Part shown: positions 1 to 12,810 of the stretch, in pieces | Layout: each line of letters begins with the position of its first letter | Numbering within the stretch: position 1 is the stretch's first letter | DNA from: Blastomussa wellsi | Taxonomy: Eukaryota > Cnidaria > Anthozoa > Scleractinia > Plerogyridae | Direction: 5' to 3' | Assembly: GCA_947652115.1 (NCBI GenBank) | Contig: OX393572.1 | Location: 12,101,923-12,165,922 of the forward strand | Length of the DNA: 64,000 bases | The notes under the pieces: generated by a model | Database searches by the model: none | Seen by the model: the letters and a program-made list of their open reading frames with translations, nothing else | What the model was told of the DNA's origin: nothing | Translations under genes and position numbers: made by a program

Positions 1-114
1 GGGGCACCGTGGCTGCATTTTCGTCAGCAAAAACAAGACAGTAATAACCATGATGAAGGCTAAGTATCTTCGTTATCGAAATGCACTTCACCAAGATGAA
101 GATACAGATTTCTG

Positions 115-547
115 TTAAAGTGCACCTAACCCCAAAATATTTTTTGCTAAAATATACCTTTGCACCAGCTTGAAACACATTGCACCTTTCGTTTCTCCTT
201 TTTACCAAATTCTGGCTATTTATAGCATTCAAAAGTTACGATAAACTGTGCATCGTTTCTTCCACGACCGAGTCAGTACGGGCGTGGGTCTATCCCTGAT
301 TTGACGTCACAAAATGATTTGCATTGCATCAAGTCTTTGTAAACATGCATGCAAATCAGTTTGTGACGTCAAATCGGGAATAGACCCACGCCCCTTCTGA
401 CTCGGTCGTGGCACAAATGATGCACAGTTTATCGTAACTTTTGGATGCTATAAATAGTCAGAATTTGGTAAAAAGGTGCAATGCGTTTCAAATTGGTGCA
501 AAGGTTTATTCTAGCGAAAAAATATTTTGGGGTTAGGTGCACTTTAA
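115..547. mobile_element. TTAA-flanked palindromic MITE, copy 1
   Basis: The two ends are inverted copies: TTAAAGTGCACCTAACC at the left and the complement of it at the right, with long imperfect arms that include the CGACCGAGTCAG and GTGACGTCAAAT stretches. A second copy lies at 53445-53817 in unrelated flanks, which fixes the borders at TTAA on both sides. No coding capacity. A TTAA target suggests piggyBac- or Kolobok-type mobilisation. Confidence 0.8.
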
Positions 548-821
548 ATGAATTGAAGAAAAAAATTGAAAACGTCTATCCGACATTTTCAATTTGAGAT
601 CAAAAGCTCGTACATGATTACCTCAGCAAAATCGATTGTACTATTACAGTTATTTTTAAAAACATTATAGAATATGTATTTAGGCTTGTGTTGTTAGATT
701 TCGACTTTTACGAAATCGTGTTCATAATAGTTCCCCTTCAAACGGGAGATACGTCGCTGGACTCCGAAACAGTTAAGACTAAATCCGTTAGGACTTCGAG
801 CATTCATTGGACAAAATTATG

Positions 822-1259
822 TACCAAAATGATTTACACCTTATTGCAAGCTTTTGTGTTACTACTTCAAATATATTATCAAGAGAAATCTTTTCAAACA
901 ACACCAAACATCGAAAACAAATTTCGAAGTTCCACTGAATTCCACTGAATCGCTTAAAAGATGTGAGATTTTTCCTATAGCTTGCGAGCTTTGAAATTCA
1001 TTTTCTCAGTCTCTGATAAGAAATTGTTGTGCCAAGATTATTTACACCTTATTGCAAACTTTTGAGTTACTGCTTCAAATATCTTATCAAAAGAAATCTT
1101 TTCTAACAACACCAAACATCGAAAACAAATTTCGAAGTTCGACTAAAATTCCACTGAATCGCTTAAAGACGACTTTACAAAATGGCTGCACGTTAGATTT
1201 TGCCTACAGTTTGTGATCTTTAAAATTCATTTTCTCGGGCTCTGATAAGAAATTGTTGT
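822..1259 (+). repeat. tandem duplication of about 210-230 bp
   Basis: Two direct copies, 822-1027 and 1031-1259, share TTTACACCTTATTGCAA, AACACCAAACATCGAAAACA and CTCTGATAAGAAATTGTTGT. The same two-unit arrangement recurs at 54597-55895, where the first unit is split by a transposon. Similarity between the two loci continues to about 1403 and 56046. No gene seen. Confidence 0.8.
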
Positions 1260-1490
1260 CGGTGTTATCACAAATAATTGCTTACATCTTTACCTTTTAT
1301 TAAGGGTAAAAAATAACGCAATATGATTTAAATTATTCTGGTACTCGATTTTTGTCCAACTTAAATAAATATTACTCAACTTCCTGATGTATTCCGTCTT
1401 AATTTGCTAGACGCGTATTCTTTTCCTTGTCGGAAACCTAACATTTTGGGCAACCTTGGTTACTAACATTCAAGCGTGTTTTACTCTCAG

Positions 1491-1732
1491 ATGAACACCC
1501 CAAAGGCGAAGTTGAAGTGGAACGTACTGACAGTGGTGTCGGAGGTGATATGGGCCAAGGTCCCTTGAGGCGCTCCTGGGAGGAGATAGTCATGAGGAGC
1601 TCAGAGCACTGGTCCGTTGTGGCTGCCTCCGCTCGGCACTGGCAGGAATTGGCCCGCAGGAGAAAAGCTAATGACGGCGAAGCGACTACTGTCAAGAAAA
1701 GGAGCTCTGTTCATTCCATAACAGAAGATATG
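1491..1732 (+). CDS. RhoGEF exon, Ser/Arg-rich N-terminal segment
   Basis: The exon starts after a CTCTCAG acceptor with two bases of a split codon and ends in ATG before a GTAATT donor. It encodes about 80 residues: an acidic start (EHPKGEVEVE), DSGVGGDMGQG, a Trp-rich helix-like part (SWEEIVMRSSEHWSVV) and a basic tail with RRRK. It joins in phase 0 to the exon at 2827. No known domain is recognised, and assignment to the RhoGEF rests on phase and proximity. The split first codon implies a further exon upstream, possibly before position 1. Confidence 0.6.
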
Positions 1733-4700
1733 GTAATTTTTCAATAAATTAATTTCCCTTTGTAAGATTTAAAAACAAAAAAAGCGAGTTAAAAAAGAGA
1801 CATTCACATAAATATGGAGCATTTGCTGTCGACTTTGGTATGAGCATAAAAATATGCGAAACGTACGATTTTAGTATTTTGTAACAGTGTGCAAAACTAA
1901 AGGCATCCAACAAACTAGGCTCGATTACCAGCCGCTGTTCCGGAATCGGAGCCCGCGCTCCTCCCCGAACACAGACCGGACTCGAGAGAACGGCGGAAAA
2001 CGAGCCTACCAACAAACCAACCTAGTAAAAATTCTTTTTCAGTCATTTTATTGGAAACTACTAATGAAAATGAAGTCCTAGAGAGAAGTACCATGCACAA
2101 AATCGAATGCCTGATTAAGCAACAAGCTGAAATACAACCTCGTTCCCAGGGTCTCTGGGAGGTAAGGCTCCCTGGGAACGAGGTTGTCTAAATGAATAAT
2201 GAACTTTTTTCCAAAGCATCTTTTCAGGCCTATGATCGCAAAATCAAATAATAAACTAAAAGCTCACAATATGAAATGGGCCAAGTATAAAACCAACTAG
2301 ATGTATAAAGAATCTCGTGTTGTTGCTGCGCTGTACTAGTCATTATATTTAGAAGCAAAAGGGAGTTAAGAGGAATTTTGGGGTGTGTTTGTAAATATAT
2401 GATGTATCGTGTTTATCTGTTAATGTGAATTATGTTTGTTTGTGGAAAAATGTATGTAACTTCAAATCAATAAAAATTAATAAAATAAAAAAAAAATCTT
2501 TTCAGGCCTTTCCATGATAAAAGCGACGAACAACAGAACACGCTGTCTATCATTAATTAGCTATGCACATGTTCAAAAGATTTGATCAATAAAAACTTGT
2601 TTGGCTAATGACGTCAAAGCTGTCACTAGCCACTGTGGGTTAGTCACTTAAAAATTTAGTCTCGAGTCATGTCAGTAGCACAGTTTCTCAGACCGTGTTG
2701 GGGAAATATTTATCCCTAGTCTGTATGGAACACGCTGAGGCCCAACGATGGATTAGTTTAGTCAAGACTTATGGATATTTGTACTCGGTTAATAAGATCT
2801 ATTTATTCACTTGTTGTTGTTGTCAGATCGAATGCCCAGACTGTTTGAAACACTATGTTCCACCGAAAGAGGACGACAAGGGGAACGTCAACGCCAAGGA
2901 ACCGGAAATCTGTCCCAAGTGCAAGGACAGGAAGGTGGAGAGAAAAGAAGCCATTATAGAGCTCGTCCAAACTGAAATCAATTATGGAAATGATCTACAG
3001 ATATTAAAAGAGGTTAGAGAAATGATTTAACTTATATGGCTAAAATTCATTGCAACATGGCGATATCGAAAACTACAGCAGTACATTCATTTAAACCTAC
3101 ACTTCCCTTACTTTGTTGTTAACAGAAACTTAATATATAGATTTAGCCAAGCCTAAAGGCGGAGGTCCGTATTTGTTTCTGGTTCCTTACTAGCGTGCTC
3201 AACTACTTAAGAGAGATTTCACAGCCGAATTAAATAAGAATAATATAAGTCGACTGCAATTGCAGAAATTCCGCTGAGAGCGGACATAAAAAATTACAAA
3301 ATCCTACCAGAACCCCAGAACCATTTTCAGATTTGAATCCGCAATAAATCAAAAACCAATGCCTGGTCAGCGGTCTACTTCTAAACCACGTGACCTCAAT
3401 GAGAACAACCATGAAAAATTTTGATATCTTGCCAGAACCCTAGAAACATTTTCAGATTTGAATCCGCAATAAATCAAAAACCAATACCTGGTCAGCGGTC
3501 GACTTCTAAACCACGTGATATCAATGAGTTCTTAACCTGTGGATACCTTCAGTGGATATCTTCTTTTGACAGCTGTCCATAGACCTATTCACAATTGTAA
3601 CCTCCCAAATGAATCATCACATGGCCTGAATTGGGTGGCAACAAGGATGTAAACACGTTAGCCGAATTGGTCTAGTGTCCATATTATGGATGCCTTTAAA
3701 TATAAAAGATGTTAGCTAGCTGTGGAGTATGGCCGCCATGTTGGGGCGACGTCATACGTACGTACTTTGGACGCGCCCGCGAGCCGTGCTGCTTGTTATT
3801 TTGACAATGTACCTGGTTGTACTTTGTATGCATACATGATTCACCAATTGCTATAGGTATGGGGCTCCGCTCTGCAGCCTTCGGGTCGCCAGCTCCGCTA
3901 TAAAAACGTATCAGCATCTAGGCAGTATTCTGGCCGTGACTCAAGGTTTATTTGAACCCTAAAAGATACCAGTGCAGACAGATAAGGGTTGTCCTGGAAT
4001 GCTTTCAGCTGTAAAGTCTGTTTTGTGAGATCGATTTTGACTATCAACGCAGCATGAAGACGTATTTTTACTTTTTGTGCAACTGTCAAAGACAGTGGTC
4101 GATCTATGGGAGAAGACTAGGCCCCCCCCCTTATTTTTTGGTAATGGTCCACTTTATAGTCGACGTCGCACATGACCCCTCCTTAGCTCAAGGTCTGGAC
4201 CGCCACTGAAAGATACCTTGGTAGCTTAAAAAATTAGCGTTCCGTCACAGACAACTTAAAGCGATAATCCGAAAATGCACTATTTATGCACTAGACGACG
4301 ACAGGAGCCCACCACCCCTCCTTTACGTGTGATCGCTACCCCCTGTGGGTAGAACCTCCCGCATGTCTCCGCCGGGGATTCTATAAATTCGAAAGTGCAG
4401 TTAATATCCATGGTAGATCACACTTTTGAATTTCCCTGGTATTTCACGCGATCTTGCTGCGCACAAGTTGGCCCCGACTCCATTCGTAAGGTAGTCGGGG
4501 TGAAACGATGTAAACGCGACGAATTTCGGAGCGGCGATAATGGTGTCGAACTAGTCCCTGGGCGCCGAGTCTCTCCAGACCATTCCCTTGCGTCTCTGCA
4601 AATACTAACTCCTGATTGGGGAAAAAATCCTTTGTGTTATTCTCGGTAACCTTAAAATCACTTTCGTGAGGTCTTACACGGCAGTTCTTGTGTGGGCCAT

Positions 4701-7700
4701 GCTCTCGTGCATTCAGAGCTTCTGCATGCGAAGGCAACTTCCATTTTCATTTACATCAAAGAGCAGAAAAGAGTTAGGAAATGTCAAAAATAAGGATCAA
4801 GATCCCAGTAGGAAAATTTCGTGCCTGCGTTTAAGACAATGCGTACAAACAATGGAGTGAGTTTTAGAAGTAATTCAATGCATCCAAGATGCTATACATA
4901 TGTTGGATTTCGCGGTCTTTTCCAGTCTCGTCCCCAGAGCCCGCTTTTCTTTTGGTCAGCACCAAGAACACGGACTCTGGCCAGAGGAGCATGCGCATAG
5001 TTCAATGTTAAGATTCTCGGCCAATCAGATTAACCGAAAAAGTTCTCAGTTTGCGCAGAACGGCCGGAAGTCCGTGAAATTCGGACTTCCGGGATCTGCC
5101 CTGGCCAGAGTCCAGTGTTCTTGGTTCTGACCAAAAGAAAAGCGGGCTCTGGGGACGAGATTGGGTCTTTTCCATTTCATTATGAAATTTTCTTAACCGA
5201 GTTGGTAGTATTAAAATGGTGATAAATTGAACACAAACTTCCAGAGAAGTCATTTCATTGTAAAACCGATGATTGAATCCCCAAAAATTCAGAACCGTGG
5301 CAATAAAAAAAATGTCATCTCCCCTTACTTAATAATTTACGGAAAAGGTATAAAAGTTTACCATCAAGTTCGGTAATGAACTGTTGAATCTAAACTCCTG
5401 CGAATTGGTGATAGGCTTTCATCAATCAAAACTTATATGGAAGTGTTTGATTTAACGAACGCCTCCCATATAAGGTCATTAATAAGGTTTGATTGACGGA
5501 AGCCGTTTGACCGACTGTTCGTACGTAGGAGTTTTGATTCAAAAGGTTAAACCCAGTTGCGCATCGCTGAATTTAGTGGTAAAGTTGGCGTCTTCATAAG
5601 TTTCTAGTGCGTTCATTATTACGATGGGAGCAATTCACAAGAAAGTCTTCGCGGTGGGGCTGGGTGAGCGGATTTCGCGAACCGTCGATAACTTGGAAAG
5701 GCACTTGCGTCGTCAAAATGAAAAAGTCCACTTCGGCTTACTGCATTTCAATCACGTTTATTAACCTAACTAGTACAAATAAAAAAATTCTACGTTTCAA
5801 CGACTGATACGGCTAAGTTTAATTTTAAGAGAACTTTTTCTAGCTAGGAGCCAAGAGGTGAAACATCGAGCGCTAGTAGCACTAAAATGAAAGTCATGTC
5901 CGGTTTGGTTTGGTTAGATGTTATCATCAAGCCACAGTTCTTAAATTTTATCTGCCCTTCTCTACAATGAAACTTAAAGACTTAAAAGTGGCTGATGAAG
6001 TCCTGTCTAGCCTTTTACTGCAGGATTTTATTCAACTCGACTCCGATAGCATTAACAGCCCTATCGATGTGTTCCTCGGTGTTGTAGATATGAGGAGAGA
6101 ATCGCATTCTGTTTCCTTTCTTGGTGGACACGCCAATGTTGTAATTTTCATACAGCTTGTTATACAGCACCTCGCTCAGTAATGGCAGATCACTCTCCTT
6201 TCCTTTGCGCTTGCGTTTACGACCTTCTCCTGCGGGTGTGTAGTCGTCTTTGAACTTGATAACAATGATGGCATGATATTGGCTCTGGTCTTGTGGTGTC
6301 TCGACCTCGAAGACTTTCTGACTGAGTTCGTAGAGCACTCTGTCCAAGCCATCCCGTAAGCGTGTAGCGAGAGCCTTAATCCTCACTCCAATTCTATCGA
6401 AACCGATGAGCCCCATCAAATCTGCAGTGTACAGCATGCCGATCAGGTTAGTGTCGTTGCGCTGACCAACCATCTCAAACCTGGAAGCGTCCAGTGGAAT
6501 GGGTTCTTCTGGGAGGGTTGGTGGAGGTTGCATCTCGCCATTGTACCCGATGTCTTTGGGGGCAAAATTGGGGATACACTCTCTCTTCATGTACAAGATA
6601 CCCGTCTCTTTGGGGCCTAAAAACCACTTGTGACTTCCGCCGCAGTAGCTGTCGCAGTTCATGTCTTTGAGGTCATGTTCGAACGAACCCCAGGTTTGTG
6701 CGCCATCTACATGTACATGGACATTCTTGTTCTTCAAGTGGATTTCCGCCACCAGACGTTTAGCGGGCAGATGCATGCCACTCAAGTGGGAGATCTGTGT
6801 CAATAATACAGAACAAAATTGAATACAATAGTTAAATAATCACTTCGTAGAATTTCACCAAAGCTAAACATTATTTTTAACTGTCAGTTTGCGTTTTCAA
6901 GCCGTCGTTCTCAAGAAAGGCAGAGAACTTTAATTTAGTTCAGTTTAGTTGCACAGACTTTTCGGTTCTTTACTCATAATCCGAGTCATAATGTAAAGCC
7001 AAACCTTACGTCTTAGCCATATAGATTAAGCATGCCTGAAAAAAAGTTGTGCAAGTCGAAGAACATTTCTCTCTTTACGTCCAAGCACAGGGAACCCGAA
7101 CGCTGTATCAGCTTTTATAATCATTAAACAAAAATACTGTTACTTACCTGACTTCCTGTGTCTTTTTGAGTCGTTTTGGAAGGGATTTTAATCGAAGTGA
7201 AGACGGTTCATCTTGCGTGTCTATCTCTTCGTAAAAACAATGCACCAATTACGTCTCAAGTTTACATTATCATCATTTAACTATTAACTCACCTCGGGGG
7301 AGAATCTCGGGTTTCAATTTTTGAAACCGAGATTCTCCCCCGAGGTGAATTAATAGTTGATGATGATAATGGGAACTTGAGACGTAATCGGCGCCTTGTA
7401 TTTACCAACTGGCAGACACGCATGATAAACTGTCTTCACTGCGATTAAAATCCCTTCCAACACAACTCAAAAAGACACAGGAACTCAGGTAAGCTAATAC
7501 AGCGTTCGGGTTCCCTGTGGTCCAAGTAAGCGAATGCCTCAACTTATCAGCCAGCTGAAAACTTGATTTACCAGTCGGGTCAAACACACACAGTCAAAGC
7601 GAAATGCAAACAGGAAAAGGAGCAAAAACTGGTGAAGATTATTTAAAAATTGTATTAGTATTGACCTTTGGAAATATCGCGGTTTTAAAGCACGTGACTG

Positions 7701-10700
7701 TTCAAACTCGGACCAGGAAGTATGATTGAGCTAAATTTAGGTTGTTTACCATTTAACAAAAAAATTCGGAAATTCCGGATGGAATGTAAATGGAAAGACT
7801 AATTTTGTCTCCCCGAACGGAAATTTTCTCGGGAAAATGGGATTTCTTGAAAGGTAGTCCAAAATTCCCAAACGGAATTTTCGAACGGAAAATGTGCTTA
7901 CCATTTGCCATTCGCCACAAGCTCCAGGCCCTACGCCAATATGTCAAACTCGCCCTTGGCTTTCTCGGTAAGTTGGGTCTGTTTTGTAATTGGAACACGC
8001 TATTCCCAAACGGAAATTTCCATTGGGGACTTTTGCTATCCATTTGCACAAACCGTCGACCAACCGGTTTCCCCGTGTAAATGGTAAACAACCTTAGTCT
8101 TTCAGTCAGACTCCCCCCTTTAATTCAACCTTGACTCAAATTATGTTATCGGGCGTTTTTTGGCTGTTTTCCTCCATCGGCAATAGGCGGGCTAAAAATT
8201 CTGGAAGCTGAATACAACCAAATTGTTGTTGAAATAACTCTTTTAAATTAAGAAATACTATGGTGCAATTTATATGGCAAGCCTTGTGTACTACTAACAG
8301 GATGGTGATAACTACCAAGCGCCATTAGCAGGCTGTTCTTTAGTCTTCATTTGTCGGGGTATAATATTTAGAAGGAACGGAAACTTCAAATTATCAACAG
8401 CAACTCTCAAAAATACATTTTTTGAGTCTCTTGACATCACGAACAAACTGATACAATTCTCGTGATGCGCGCAGTAAGCTATCGCTAGGTATATAATAAT
8501 GATGTTCTTCCTAAAACGGGGTTAGAATTTGGAGATTTGGGTGGCACGTACCTAACGGAGCCTTCCCATTTCTCGGAGGTTATACCCTTGGCTTGCCATA
8601 CGATGAGTCCCACCCCCCCACGTTTAAAAAAAGAAAGAAAAGTGTCGCGAAATTTAATTTTATGTAATATGGCAATACTCAAAATTATGTTGTCCCTTGT
8701 GTCTATTGAACTTGAAAGAGACCAGTGACACAATACCGTCTTGTAAGTTTTGTTATTCAAATTGTCAAATTTCTCGCTTGTTCACTGGCTAACCTCTGTC
8801 AACAATAAAAAGGGCGGACGCTAAAATTTTCCCACTTACAAGCCTATTTTTTTGCCTGTTAGCTACGCCACTCCCAAGGCTGTGGAAATTTTAAAGTTTA
8901 CAGGGAGTCCTTGTAAACATCGAAAAGAAAACCGACTCGCATGAAAGTGAATGGCCACATACTTGGGTTTCAGACATTTAAGGTATGACTTTACGTCAGC
9001 CGGTTTAAAAGTAAAACTATTAAAAAGTCCTTGAAGATTCTAAAATTGCTTCATAACGGTATGAATCAAAGAAAAAGTAACGGACGACAGCATGAAAAAG
9101 TGATTTAAATTTGTTGGAACTTGCAAAAGCACCTTACCTCACTGAACGTCACAATTCGGGTGTGCGGGGTCACTTTGGACAAGAACTTGTGCACAATTTT
9201 GTCCTCGTCTCGCTCCCCTTCCAAGTCAACTACGACGATGTTTATATCAGGAAAGCGGTTCTGTCTGATCTTCCAAGCAACATCACCATTTGTCGGGTGA
9301 TTCTCATTCCACACAACAACTTGATCGCCAGGGTTGAAATCCATTCCGTTATTGATCACAGCGTTAGGGTCCGAGCCATTCCTCTGGATTGCAAGCAGCT
9401 CTGGTTCGATGTTCAGCTGGGAAGCGATTAGGGCTCTAGCTGCCTGAATAGTGTAGACGAATGGCTTGATTCGCTTCTGGATGGAAATATCTCGATTCCA
9501 GTCTAAAGCCATGGCGTTCATGCAGACCTGGACGGCGTTGAATGTGATGGACAAATTCGCCGCGTTGATTGGGACGGTATCAGCGTAATCGTCAAACTCG
9601 AACAGGCTGCGGACGTATTTCCAGAGCTCGTCCTCATCGCTGCAGTTCACTATAGTGTTCACTATCTCGTCGAACGTTGTTTGGAAAGCAAGGAACGTCT
9701 CGCGGCTTATAAGACCGTGGCTTCGGTACAAAAAAGCGACTTTGAAGGTGGGACGGTCTTGTGGAGTGATCTTGTTCATGGTTGTACAGTAGTCTAAAGG
9801 GCGCAAATTCGAAGCTTTCTTCAAACGCTCTGCAGAAAAACTGCGACCTCAATACGTGATCACCTAAATTTATATCAACGTCTCTAAGTGTCTCTCCCAC
9901 TGACAAGCTGTCTTGGCTTTAAAAAAGTCTTTTGTTCGAGGAATAAACGGTACAATAATTTTTTACCAGGACAAATGGATAGCCCAGGTCATAGTTCAAA
10001 ATAGTGGTCTGAGAAAAATGATAATCACTGCCGCTAAGTGGTTCTCTGCACGCACTATTTCTAAAATTAAATTTAGAGAGTGTAGCACTGGGATAACTCA
10101 AAAAGGTGCTTGGAAATTGGACAAAAGACAAGTTTTTTTGCGACTGATGCATTTTTTTGCAGAGCCATCGTGGCTATGCAAAACAACTAACCAATAGGAT
10201 CCGCCACTTTAAATAAACTTTTGGGTGTTTTTATTGTCTAACCCCATAATTTATTCGAAAAGGCTGGGCATGGAGCAACAAGACCGTGTGACCGAATTTA
10301 TAGACTCTGTCGCACCTCGAGTATCGAAATGATTTTTTAACACCAGGAATTTTTCACCCTCACCGACAGTGCATTGATTGGTTTATATGGCTTTTCGTAT
10401 TAAGTCTGGTTGTAGGATATTTCCCACTGAAATGGAACAAAACGAGAACAAATGTCTGGAACTGCTGGAAAGTGGACCGTAGCAAAACTGAAAACCTATT
10501 TGTTGATTCTAATTCTTGCAAAAATTAATGCCAAATTTACTCCGCTTAAATTAGCTGCTTCAAAAACAGAAAGTCCTCTACAGTTTTGTAGCCGAGAATC
10601 AGTTTTGCAATCCAACAACTCTACACGTTCTCAATGTTCCACGGTTCCAAATTCCGGAGAGCCACAGTCCAAAATTCATCCATTCTCGATCAATTGGCCC

Positions 10701-12773
10701 AGCTGAGGTTTAGTCTCTTTTGCCAGGTTTCCAGCTGTCCACGTACAGCAAAATGTTTTTTTTATTGATGGGATCACGTCCAAACACAGCGCCCACCAGT
10801 TACGCCTCCCTTACAAAAACTGTGTTTGTTCTGTGATCCCAGCATGTCTCTTTTTACAACCGGAAGCGTTTCATAATGGTTACTCCCTTCGCCCTTGGAC
10901 GCTCCACTTTTATTTTCCGATTATAAACACCATCATCATTTATTTTAACCCTGGAGGCACAATTAAGAACTCAACCAACGCCTTTTAATGGGGCAATATC
11001 ACGCTTTTCGGTTAATAGAAGCTGTATGATAATGATAAAAAATCCTTTAAAGACTCGTAATGTATAGAAACAGTTTATAATTTTTTGCGGGCGGATGTTC
11101 AAGATCGAGATTGATGGCAACTTGGCGTTCTCATTGTATATGAAATCAGAACTGACATATTTTTCCTCGTCCTTCTGTTCTGAATTCACTCCGGATTCAC
11201 TTGATGTTATAAAATTAAATAAAATTAGTGATTTAGAAACGATTTGAGCATTGACGAGGCGCTAGAAATTGAGCTAAACCCCGTGACCCTTTAGTAGTTA
11301 ATAGAGCGTGTAACAAAATACGGCCCTAGCCTGAAGCTGGAGGAAACCAAAACGATCCTACGTTTTCATTTCTGGTTTTCACTGTCACGCCATCAAAAAA
11401 TAAATTTAAAGCCTTGCAATGAGAAAAGCTGAGAAATTCAAATTGAAAGCAATTGCTCTTTCCTTGTAATCTAGTATAAATATGCACATAATCATCTCTC
11501 CTAATAGTTGAAGTGTTTAAACTGCAAAAATCTTGAGAAAACGCCGTTTCATTAAGCACAACAGCTTTGTCACGGCGCCATCGTGATGTCACGTACGGCG
11601 GAAATCTCAAAAATTCAACATGCTGTATTTCAAACAGAAAGGATACTATTTAGCTGGAAACTTGTGAAAAGATATATCTTTCTGATTTCTTTCACGTGGT
11701 TACGTGAAAACCGAGAATAAGAATTCGAGAAAAAAATCTTCTGTAATTAATAAAGAGGGCGTACACCCGAATACCGTTTAGCTTTGAATTTCAGCCCAGG
11801 CTAAAATTTTAAATTTCAATTTCAGCCGGAGCTCAAAACTCTCGTCGTGTGATCGAAAACGCCTTTTCAAAATGAAATCTCAGCCCTCCTAACCAGGTTG
11901 AATTTCAGGCATGTACTAAAAGGAGGAACATCGGACCATACCGAAACACGAAACCCTGCAGAAACAATTGAACGATTGTTGTTTTTAGAAGCTATTGTTT
12001 TTAATTTACATGCAAGGCATTCATTTTTCTGCTGCGTAGCGATACCAACATTTAATATTTCATTTCAAATCGATGTGTAATGGACGTCTTTTTTATCTTG
12101 CAGGAATTTTACTTACCAATGCAGTCGGGAGGAATTTTAAGCCCCGAAAATCTGGCTGCCATTTTCCTCAATTTACAGGTAAATTACACATTGTTAACAA
12201 AGCCTGGGTCTGTTACGTAAGACTTTTCTGGGTATATTTAGATTCATAAATGGTGAAAGGGCCAACATCAAATCATTGGTTGTTGATATTGGCTTACTCT
12301 GCATGTGCTTACACGAACGCGGTTTCATTTGTAACCGCATCGCTTTCGATGCGTTTACGCCTTTTGTTTACTCGGCGCCGAAATGAAACCGGATAGTTTT
12401 GGAAACGCTGTGAAAAGTGGAGCGTTTTCAAAACAATACGGTTTCATTTCTCGTGTAAACGGCTGAAATGAAGAAACCGCATCGATTTGAAAACGATTGC
12501 CTATTAGCGTGATATTGGCCGGCTCTCAAATAGTAATCATGGTGAAATTCGCACGGAAGGCAGCGCTTGGTTATCCAAAACGCTTTGGAAAACACTGGGA
12601 AAACGGTTAGATAGCTCCGTGTAAACTCTTCGAAACCGTGTCGATTGAAAAACGCATTTGTGTAAACGTAGGCTTATTTTGCTGGGACTAACTATTTCAA
12701 CTGCAACCAGTTTTTGTTGATTTGGTTAAAACAGCATATATCTAACCGTTTCGCTACCATAATCAGTATCTAT

Positions 12774-12810
<37 letters not shown>

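Larger units (their letters stand above)
5884..10830. repeat. segmental duplication, unit A (aminotransferase gene with flanks)
   Basis: From the stretch reading GTCATGTCCGGTTTGG near 5890 to the GGGATCACGT stretch near 10768, this segment matches 22155-26240. The match is near-perfect in exons and patchy in introns and flanks. Examples outside the coding part are TCTTTTGTTCGAGG upstream of both genes, CTTGAACTGCTGGAAA-like sequence, and the shared motif before GGGATCACGT. Confidence 0.75.

Noticed and set aside
2695..2826. In-frame extension upstream of the RhoGEF exon at 2827
   Set aside because: A splice acceptor precedes the conserved part, and the extension contains a Cys run typical of a TTG-repeat tract.
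4395..4737. Overlapping frames on both strands (84 and 97 codons)
   Set aside because: Neither shows a recognisable motif, and both lie in an intron of the RhoGEF.
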